From assembly GCA_020747065.1 (NCBI GenBank), contig JAGMVK010000018.1:620001-684000 (forward strand): a stretch of DNA of 64,000 bases, read 5' to 3'. The DNA is from Cadophora sp. MPI-SDFR-AT-0126 (lineage: Eukaryota > Ascomycota > Leotiomycetes > Helotiales > Ploettnerulaceae). The position numbers and the translations under genes are program-made. Each line of letters begins with the position of its first letter. The stretch's first letter is position 1. Under the pieces are notes generated by a model. The model saw nothing but the letters and a program-made list of their open reading frames with translations, was not told the origin of the DNA and did no database searches. Below, piece after piece: positions 20,732-30,534 of this stretch.

Positions 20732-23619
20732 ATGTTCACCCCATGCATGCAAACCTGGATCTTGGCTGCAGTCTTGTGGCTTCCTTCGATTCATGGTCAC
20801 CACCACCACCATCGAAGTACGCCAGCTGAATCGACCGATACCTCCGAAACCTTTGCAGGTCTGAACTCGCAGTCCTTGGCAGTAATTGCGCCACCAGTCC
20901 CTCTTATTCACGTCGACAATGATGATCTGTCCATCAAAACAAATACAACTATCGTCTTGTCAGTTGAACCTACAGCGGATTCGATTCTTGGAGAGACCAT
21001 TGACAGCACTGCCTTGGTCATAGCCCGAGACCTTGCGTCGGCGTATTCAGCGTATTCTGGATTAAATGACAGAGGGATTCCATACTCCATTCTGATTGTT
21101 CCGGAGACTGGAGAGGCTTTGCCAAGCCTTAACGACACAGCCACTCATGGCAATTTTGGTTTGATCGTCATCATGTCGGAAGTGAGCTACAACTATGGAG
21201 ATACTCAAGGATTCCGAAGTGCTCTCACCGCCACGCAATGGCAACAATTGTACAATTATCAAGTCGCTTTCGGTGTTCGCATGGTGAGATTGGATGTTGC
21301 CCCCTCGGCCACTACCGGTACACAGTCATTGGGGTCGTGCTGTGGGGCTGGGGTCCAACTGGTATCTATCTCGAATTCTAGCTCATTTCCTGGAGCCGGA
21401 CTCAAGGTGTAAGTAACGAAGCCGTACATGAAGGCTATGAGGTTGACTTAATATAGTGGTGCGGGTGTGACCACAAAGGGCTTGTATCACTATCCCGCCA
21501 AGATTGTCAACTCAAGCATGGCGATTGAGATTGCACAGTTTTCAGCCTCCGCAGAAGACGGATTCAATACTACTTCAACAGCTGCTGTTATAAACGAGAT
21601 CGATGGTCGTCAACAGGTAGTGTAGCGAAGCTTGGATGGAAATCTTGACTGACAATTTTGAAGATGGTTTTCTTCCTCCCATTCAATGTGCAGTGGTCGC
21701 TAGCGTCCAATTTTCTGCAACATGCTTGGGTACATTGGGCAACAAGAGGATTATGTGAATCACACACTCCAGAGCTTTGACTTTTACTAATGTTTCCAGA
21801 CGTTGGCTATCGTAGGGCAACTTTGAGCACCCAAGGTCCGTTTAGTTCTCCCCACCTGTCACTCTTCATGTCTGTGTAGAACGAGCTGACTGGATTCTGC
21901 CTAGTTGATGACATGTTCCTGTAAGTCCCATCTGCATTTGATATATAACTGTTTGCTGACATTCATCTCAGCCAGACTCCAATGTTTGATTCTGGCGAGA
22001 ACTTCCGAGTCTCAAGCACTGACATGGCTCATCACGTAACCGTTATGAAGGATGTCAACAAACGGTTGCCAGCCGGTAGCAAGTGGGTTATCGAAGTAGG
22101 CCACAATGGGAATGGGAACATTGAGGTATTCATTTTCTATTACCGTGGGTGTCAAGCATATCTGACTCTCAACCCACAGGCAGCCGATCCCGAATATGCG
22201 GAAAGAACTACCACCGCCACGGGTGTTTGCGCTCCTGGACCGAGTGAGCTTTTCATTATCCAAACAGATCCAAGAGAATTATGAGTTGGCGCGATTACAG
22301 TGACTGTCGCTAATCATCATTAGTTGAATATCCTGACCAGTTCGACACTCCACTCGAATACCAGAAGCCCATAGGTTCGGGAACACCTCTGTGGCCAGAG
22401 ACTGCAGAAGACTACGCCAACTACAGCTCGAGTTGTATGAAAAAGGACAACCTTCTTACTTGGTGGCAGAGATCTTCGAACTTGAACGCATTCTCTCACG
22501 TGTCTCATACCTTTACACATGAAGACCAAAACAATGCCACCTATTCGGACGTTTTTAAAGAAATAGCTTGGAACAAGGGCTGGCTTGACGCGGTTGGAAT
22601 ATCTGCAGCTAAACAATTTAGTAGCACAGGGCTAATTCCGCCTGCTATTACCGGTCTTCATAATGGTGACGCTCTCCAGGCGTGGTCAGACAATGGGATT
22701 GTTCATGTGGTCGGAGATAACACTCGAAAAGTTCTGTTGAATCCCGTATGATAATGTATCTATTCCTGCGATGGTCATATTACTGACAATTTATAGACTA
22801 ACGAACACTGGCCTTTGATGTCCACTCGTTCGCTGAATGGGTTTTCGGGCATTCAAATCACCCCGAGATGGGCTTCAAACATATACTACAACGCAAGTGT
22901 TCCCATCTTTGGGTTTTCAAATCCCACCGCTGATTTTAAGATAATTTAGTGCAACTATGCGGACTGCGTTCTCGCTGAATGGAAGGCTGTATCGAACGGC
23001 ACAGGCGACATGTATCAGCTTCTCGACATCGAGCGAGAGACCAATGTGCGACACTTACTTGGACTCCATCATGATCCCTTCATGTTCCATCAGGCCAATA
23101 TGATGTTTGAGGATGCAGACACCTATGATTTCGGTGGAGACGACATTACTGTCATGTCTTTACTTGAGGTTTGGATTGATGTCGTGACTCGCGAGTACAC
23201 CCGCCTGTATGTTTCCCGGGACAAGCTTCTAGGCTTAACTGACTGCAACTACAGAGTTTCCTGGCCTCTGGTTTCTCAAAAACATGATGATGTGAGCATC
23301 TCCTTGCAGGAACTTTACAAAACAATACAAAGCTGACATTTGCAAGATTGCCGCAGGATTCCGCTCCAGGATGATCAGGGACAATTGCAAGCCAACTCTC
23401 ACCTGGCAAGTTGACAGCAAGGCCAACACAATCACCGGTGTTACCGTAGCAGCGAACCGCAACACGTGCTCAGTACCCATCCCCGTCACACTTCCAGGAA
23501 CTGTCACAGACCAACAAGGCGCCACAGCTGAGCAATTGGGAAGTGATCCGTTGACGCTCTGGGTCTCGCTCACGGGAAAACCGGTATCTTTCACACTCAC
23601 CAAACCGGTCGCTTTATAA
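20732..23619 (+). CDS. agd3: Agd3-type secreted exopolysaccharide deacetylase (CE18)
   Basis: Twelve exons give 760 aa: 20732-21408, 21457-21616, 21664-21754, 21800-21835, 21905-21920, 21972-22125, 22180-22243, 22324-22745, 22797-22892, 22950-23206, 23255-23291 and 23347-23619. The frame is intact throughout. MFTPCMQTWILAAVLWLPS is a signal peptide, so the enzyme is extracellular. The deacetylase domain has VDDMFLQTPMFD (Asp pair, residues 323-324) and SHVSHTFTHED (His461 and His465). These fit the Asp-Asp and HxxxH metal/catalytic motifs of NodB-like deacetylases. The C-terminal ~90 residues (TLTWQVDSKANTITGVTV onward) form a beta-rich module. Agd3 removes acetyl groups from GalNAc in galactosaminogalactan, making it cationic and adhesive. 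The intron at 22893-22949 uses a GC donor (GCAAGT). Exon 5 is only 16 nt. The upstream TTG in the longer frame was rejected as a start because the ATG at 20732 begins the signal peptide. Confidence 0.9.
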
Positions 23620-26600
23620 TATTCCCAAAAAAAACTAAGATTACAGACCTTAGCTTGACTTTGAAGCTTGACTTTGACATAAAAGTTTATACCACGCATA
23701 GGAGTAGATGCATCATGGTGTCTTACCTTTGATTCCGTATGGATTTGTTCAATGTATATAATTTTAAAAACAAGCGTCCATATCGACCTTTGTCTCTTCC
23801 AGTCTCTGCTAGCAATCTTTCTCGCTTTCAATTCAAGTAGTGCCGGCCACTTCTTACGGTTGGCAACTTTGAAGGCGAGCATTCTCGAACGCGCTGAAGC
23901 CATCTTTGCCTTTCCTGAGCCCGGTTTTTTGACTTGGTACCATCACGTTGCCAGTCTTTATCGAGTCTCAGTCTCTCAGACATTTCCTACCAGTGATCAT
24001 GTGCTTAATTGCCGTACGTGATCCAGAACGCTATGGATACCGCCTTGTTTTGTTTCCAGAGTTTCGAAGCAAGTTCTAGCCTTCAAAAAAGCTCTCTCGC
24101 TTCTGTCGAATGCTCGACAACGTTCTGCCCTCGCTTCGCCAAGGTCGCATTCGCGCTTCCGGACAAATGAAAGCAAGTCTTAACATCCATGTACCTGCAG
24201 ACTAAAAAAATGGTTCCTGGCTTCGTTTCCCTAAAGGAGGTCATCTCCAATGCCACAACCTGCGGCATACATCATGATAATCAGAACGGTCTTGGCATTC
24301 AGGCTGATGATCGGCTTCCCCAGATTTTCACGGACCAACGCCCGTGATGTGAAGACCCTTCATGTTATATGGCATTGAGATCTTCTGACTGACTTAGTCT
24401 AGAAATCCAAACTTCGGCACTTGTTAGGCTCGCATACGATGGTGGGAAACAGGGCGATCATCAGCCCTGTGGTGTAACTGGTGTCGCCATTGCCGAAGAG
24501 AAATCTTACGTGTTTGTGACTTCGGGTCTTTGACTTAGATCAGACTCGTAAGACCATGGAGTCACAAGAAACTTCGTAAGCTCTCCTATATTTTCGTACT
24601 TTCCGGAAGACGTGGTCCGAAGATGTACTCGGTTTGTCTAAAAATCTCATCGGCCAGCGTGACGAGGATGGCATCATCTTCCAGATGCCGAACCCTCCTG
24701 AGGCTGATGATCGGGGAGTAAAAATCAGCCTCAAAGAGAACATCGAATTTTTCTTGATGCCTACTAGAATTCCAAGGGCCGTGGAAATATGAGAAACGCT
24801 AAATCGTCCGATACGAGGAAGCAGCTAGCAGTTGTCTTCCAAGTCACCTGTTGCCCTTCACAAGTCGCACGAAAGATAATTTATTGTATACAGTCCTGTG
24901 TAGCAGTGTCCCATTTTGTAAAATGTCAAGTTTCAATTTTGTTGTGGATCTTTGGATTCTCTTGTAAACGTTCGAATTTCGAATAAGGGTTCCCTACAAG
25001 CGGATTCCATGTCATTGTCCCGCCATCATCCTTTGCCCCGAAGTGGACGTTGCTTTACGAGCGATACTCTCCCACGCGTAGTACGATACTTTGGGCTTCC
25101 ATTAAATCGAGAGACACTCTTCAATGATGTGTCCATGGTGTGGAGACATTCTTTGTTGTTCGACAAATTTCGGATCCCAAGTTTACGTGGTGCATGGTTC
25201 ACTCGCCAAACTGGATTGGTTGCAGGAGAAGTTTCCACCATCAGACTGGATATCATGCTGAAGCTTCTGGAAGCAACATCTGCAATGTGAAAATGGTCTC
25301 CATCTGATTCTGATCGATGCAGGGAGGTGTCGTGTACACGACCTTACTGGTCTCTTCGCGAACGCAAGGATTTTCGGCGAGGCTTGAAATTGGAATGAAC
25401 ACTATTGAACGCGCCATCATCAACGTACAAAATAAGATCGCCCTACTTTGAGTATAGTAATTTTGAAAAAGGATCAGAAATTCGTTGACGCGAGCAATGG
25501 GTAAGCATCTTTCACATCCAATGTCTTGGCTCGCTTGATACCTGACAACACCTGACGACAAGGGTCTCAAGCAAGAGGCAGATTTCCTCATGCCTCCGGA
25601 AAAGAACTTGTTGTACATTGGTTGAAGGCTTCCAGAGTCTGCTGTGGGTGCTCGATAGTAGTCCTCGCATTCCCACCGCCCTGTTGATTCAGGCTATTCT
25701 GGCGGATCCATGCTGTACCACATTCATAGATAACATAAAATGTCGGGAACTAACGAAATGCAGCTCTAGAACTAGACATTTCTGCAGATTCCGCTGTATT
25801 GAAATGACGATACACATGACTGGAAAACCTCTCCCAATAAAATTGCTTCAGGCGTAGCGGTGTGCTGATAATCAGCCAAAACGAACTTGGCTGACACTCA
25901 GGACGCCGAAAACCCTATGATTGCGTACCCCCTAGAACTTTCTGCTTGAAAGAGACAAGTACCGGGCCTTGTTCCTGGCCTATATGGAACGAAAGGTCGA
26001 GGTGTCAACGTGTCACCATAAGCAAAGATAAGTACCGTCGATGCACTTGCATAAATGCGGGGTGCAATTCATCTATCTTTGACGGAAACACTTTCCCAGC
26101 TGCGCGCATTCAAGCAACAGTAGAAGCTCGACCCAGACTGCCAAGGCAAAGCTTTCTTCAACCCAAGGTTCGGAGTTGCAGTCGCACAAGGAATATCCGC
26201 CCAATACCAGAAGGTGGAGGGACCGCAGCGTCGGAATCGTACCACTCAAAGTGATCGGGGAGTAAATAGTTGAATTGCCTATTTTCTGGGGTATTAACCG
26301 TGACGTATGAGGACCAGCTTTCGGAAAATACCTTGCCATTTCCCTCGGACATGTGCTTCGTCGTGCTCCCAATCACAACATATCCAATATAAATATGAGT
26401 TGGCCAGCCCGAGCACAGTCAGCGATGTTTGTATGGCGGACATCCCATAAGTCGCCAAAAAGACGCCATCGCATGTACTGGGCACAAAGAAATTCAGATA
26501 TCGGCTGGCAGGGCCGGAAACTGTTTTCGCCCCTGCTTGAGCAGGTTTGATGGTCCACATTTTCCACTGAATATATCGTGGCAGTGGAAAAAAGAATTAT

Positions 26601-28284
26601 TGGAGGGTATTGCCAAACGAAAATGTCAGCCCTACAGTGAGAAAGTTTTGTCCTATCTTGCCATAGAAATCGGGAACCTTCTAGGTCTTGGGGTTTGATC
26701 TTGATCATCAGAGAATGAGGCATCAGCTACCCAGCTGTTCCATGACACCAAACCAGCTTGATCGGTATTCCACAAAGTGCCCAGTGGAATTCAATACTTG
26801 GGATAGATGGATCAGTCTTGATCATGGTTCCCTTCTGCTTTCTGATCAAGTTCCGGGTCGAAGATTCAGCCTCTGGTTCGTAATAGCCGAGAGAAAGGTT
26901 GGTAGCGGGAATCTCTTGCGTGCCGCGTCACGAGATATAGATCCTTATAGACGATAAATTTATGTGAGAATACCCATCGTGAGATGTAGATTGCAGAATC
27001 GAAAAGGTACACTTTATCATCAGCTTAACTTTTATTGGGGTAATTACGGGAGAGTTGTGGAGACCGAGGTTGTCGAGGGCTAAATCATGGGCGAGATCTT
27101 TCGTTGTGGAGCCGCGGTACAAGTACCCAAGCTAGATTGCCAAAACAAAAAATAGCGACTTGCCCAGGAAGGATCGGTAACGATATTGCAACCGCCCTTG
27201 CATATTCCGCCAGGGCAGGTACATACTGCATGACACTCCGCCCAGCAGCGGGGCAGAACAGGGCTCGAAGGTTCAGAATTTTAAAGACCGCGATGACTAC
27301 TTTTTCTACGAGGGAGAAGAGGGTATCTGGTTTTGGTCCCAATGCGCTGTGATTTCAAATCTCTGTAGCCTGCCGCATCTGGATCAGAGTGGTGACCCAC
27401 TGAAGACGAAATAGGCCGATAAGATATTGCGCATTCAAAATCATGTATCTCGGGAACTGCATCGAGGCTAGGGATTAACATGAAAATGCCTGAATTGGGT
27501 GGCTTGCCTTTGCAATGCAGAACATAGAATCTTGTCTCCACTGGTGGTCAATTCCTCGGATGGAGGGCCACAATACCACTGAGAATCTACGTTTACACAC
27601 TAAGATTTGAGACAATGACGAGATCTATCTCAAAGAAGCCACATAGCTGCAGCATGGATGGTCTGGCCTTCACTTGAAGAAAATGTGCTCCCGCCTCAGT
27701 TGTCAACTAGTAAGGAAGCGTCCAGCCGTTTTCAACCAACGCTCGGCAGCTAAACCATTGCAGGGATGAAGCAGACCAAAACACAACACCATTCACGCAC
27801 TTACTCCAGATTCGATCAACACAATAAACCAGTTCCTTTTAGTCTTATCCCATTAGGGGAGAAAAAAAGTCGGATCCGGGGAAAGCTTAGAAACCGCTGG
27901 TCCCCATGATGACCCCTGAATTGGAGGTCCTCAACAGGCACAATTGAAGGGCAATCGTGGCTGAACTTGTCACGGAGTACACGCGTCTTCTTCTTTCTGT
28001 ACTTTCCCCGTAGTCAACATCGTTTCTAGAAGGAAGAAAGTCTCACGGCTGAGCGGGTGAAGAAAGCCTGGATCGCGGTCAAATTGAAAGTGGCAAGCAT
28101 CATTGCAATCAATTTATCACGCGAGGCCACCACGTTATTGCGAGGGATCCAGGGGACGGCCGTCCTACTGAGAACATCCACGCGAACTGCACGCTGAGCG
28201 CCTTGGTCTTATAAAGAGATGTACAGATATTGTTCATAAGAGCCTTCAAGCATTTGACAAGAGATTGCGGGGTAAAATTCAACA
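23620..28284. other. 4.6 kb without intact genes; coding-like relics; expected place of sph3/ega3
   Basis: In the A. fumigatus cluster, the interval between agd3 and uge3 holds the hydrolase genes ega3 and sph3. Here no intact frame and no recognisable Sph3 (GH135) or Ega3 (GH114) motif was seen on either strand. Protein-like fragments exist. At 24210-24533 (+), two segments join through a good 54-nt intron (24344-24397, GTGATG...CTGACTGACTTAG) into 89 residues of unknown nature. At about 24600-25290 (+), one frame gives LGLSKNLIGQRDEDGIIF and VVRYFGLPLNRETLF with stops between them. At 27541-26150 (-), frames such as VTVNTPENRQFNYLLPDHF are broken by stops and shifts. This looks like decayed gene matter. 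Confidence 0.6.
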
Positions 28285-29659
28285 ATGCCTTGCAGCACGC
28301 AGAGTGGTGCATCCTCCCCGGAGCGTTTTTCTTCTGGCTCGGAATGTGACGATATCAACACGCCATGCACAGACAGATCAATTCTCTTCAATGACGATGA
28401 CATCGACCATGGAATCAATAACATTTCAGGTGCACAGCACATACTGGTAGTCGGGGGCTGTGGATTTATTGGATCGCATACAGTTTGGGAGCTTGCAAAA
28501 GCAGGTTACAATGTACGACGGTGATCCCAGTACTTGACGAAAGAAATGTGCTAACAGAGTCTAGGTCGTGGTCGTCGACAATCTGAGCAATGCGTTCAGT
28601 TCCGTTTTCAAGAGACTAGAGACAATGGTGACCAATCACTACCAGAAAACGCCAAAACTTCGCCCAACACTCAAATTGTACTGCGCAGATTATAGAGATG
28701 AGCATGCCATGAGAAAAATCCTAGAAGCTTATGACATTCCCAAACCATTCCAATTGAGCCCAGTTGATCCGGAGACTTCCAGGACCTCGAGCATCACTGG
28801 AGTAATTCATTTTGCGGCTCATAAGGCGGTCGGGGAGAGCATCAAATATCCTTTGAAATACTACTCAAATAATGTTGGTGGTTTGATTCAGTTTTGCTCC
28901 CTACTTGGGGACTTTGGAATCAAGAATTTTGTTTTTAGTTCTTCCGCAACTGTCTATGGCACCGTTGCCGACATGGGGGTTCCTTTGAGGGAGGAATACT
29001 GCAGCCAAAACACAACCGTTTTCGTGGACGAAGATGGACAGAAGCGAGTCATCCAGCCAGGATGTTCCGGCTTGACAAATCCGTATGGAAGGACGAAATG
29101 GATGTGTGAGGCGATCCTGAACGACTTGGCTCACGCGGATCCTGAGTGGACCATCACAGCGCTCAGGTATTTCAATCCCATCGGCTGTGATGAATCAGGA
29201 CAGCTTGGAGAAGATCCGCGAGACGCTGCTACCAATTTAATGCCTGTCGTGCTGCGAGTCATGAGTGGAGCTCTGCCAGTTCTGAATATATATGGTGATG
29301 ATTATGACACACCAGATGGGACAGCCGTGAGGGATTACATCCACGTCACAGATCTCGCTCGCGGGCATCTGGCAGCGCTCAAGAGTCGAGCTGATAGGGG
29401 CTTCAGGGTGTATAATCTGGGTAGTGGTCGTGGTCAGTCAGTACTGGAGCTTGTCGCCGCAATGGAAGAGGTTTCGCAGAGAAAAATACCAATTCAGATC
29501 GTAGGTCGACGAGAAGGAGATGTCGGAATGTGTGTGGCGAAAGTGACACGGGCTGAAATAGAGCTGGGATGGAGGACAGAGAAGAGCTTGGAGACTTGCT
29601 GTCGCGATGTTTGGCGTTTTCTCGAGCGCGTCGGGAATGGGACTCTTTCAAAATCTTGA
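28285..29659 (+). CDS. uge3: UDP-glucose/UDP-GlcNAc 4-epimerase, Uge3 type
   Basis: Two exons (28285-28512 and 28565-29659, with a 52-nt GTACGA...TCTAG intron) give 440 aa. This is a short-chain dehydrogenase-type NAD+ epimerase: VVGGCGFIGSH (Rossmann), VVVVDNLSNA, HFAAHKAVGES, SSSATVYG, the catalytic Tyr/Lys in NPYGRTK, RYFNPIGC and GTAVRDYIHV. It would interconvert UDP-Glc/UDP-Gal and UDP-GlcNAc/UDP-GalNAc in the cytosol. The second activity is suggested by Cys399 in EGDVGMCVA. This cysteine sits where human GALE has Cys307 and E. coli GalE has a bulky Tyr that excludes N-acetyl sugars. An N-terminal extension of about 50 residues precedes the Rossmann fold. The 76-codon first exon starts at the only suitable ATG. 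Co-location with gt4c and agd3 points to Uge3, the cluster epimerase, not the housekeeping Gal10/Uge5 type. Confidence 0.92.
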
Positions 29660-30534
29660 ATAAGAAAGATCGGCGTCTAGAGTCGGTCATATGTCTTGAA
29701 GTGAGAATGTCAATGTGCATTCAATGCGCACGCGTTTTTCTGTTGGTCGTGAAGAGTTGAAGTTGATGCTGATGGTCGCATGACCCCGTGAAGAAACCTC
29801 GTGCTCGTCACGTTTCTGTTTTTGCCAAGAGAATTGTCAAACGCACAGCCGTTCCAAAGGAACAACGAATTCAAGGTATATTTCCTCATTCTAATGTCAA
29901 TCAAAATGAAAACTTGTCATCATGTGGTATAAACTACAATTTTCAGATATGGCATCCTGCCAATATAGCATCAAACCAGTTACAACAGTTACTATTACTT
30001 CTCATTTTGCAGAGAAAAGATCATGAATTTGTCCACAACTTTTCTTGTCTTCGAACAAGCACTTCATTGCCCTTGCGCCTTATAGCTTACACCAGGAAAT
30101 TGGTCGGAGAATGCTTGATTGGAAGAGGCGAGTTGGGGCCAACCCAATTTCTCATGGAAGAGATCGAGTTATCGTGTTGCCCACTACCAATCTGTCAGCC
30201 CACCTCATATCCCGTTCAGGTAAAGTGGAACATATTCTTCATATAAATTTCAATTCAGTCATTGATTGTCTGATAATGTTACATACAACAGCCAGCTTCA
30301 TTCAGCATGTCATTTCTGATTTTCCTACGCCAACTCCTCCCAGAGCTCCATGCCAATAGGTTGGGTATCCGCAAACACGATTTCACTTCCACTATCACCC
30401 TTCACTTTCCTGCAACCTCTGTTGTCCTCGATCACCTCTATTCACACCTCTGTACCAATAGAAAGCCACATAGTGGCAGCAGTAATACCATATTCATCGC
30501 ATCATCCTCACTTGTCTTCCAGTCCTCACCTTGT
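29660..30534. other. intergenic between convergent genes
   Basis: Two overlapping forward frames here (152 aa at 29788-30246 and 104 aa at 30045-30359) have no family features, and their composition does not resemble the neighbouring genes. They are treated as chance. No other feature is seen. Confidence 0.5.

Noticed and set aside
23235..23903. 222-codon reverse frame
   Set aside because: It overlaps the confirmed 3' exons of agd3 on the other strand and has no family motif.
23620..28284. A transposon as explanation of the relic region
   Set aside because: No terminal repeats, target duplications or transposase/reverse transcriptase motifs could be recognised by eye.
29788..30246. 152-codon forward frame downstream of uge3
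   Set aside because: No protein-family features; composition resembles spacer DNA.
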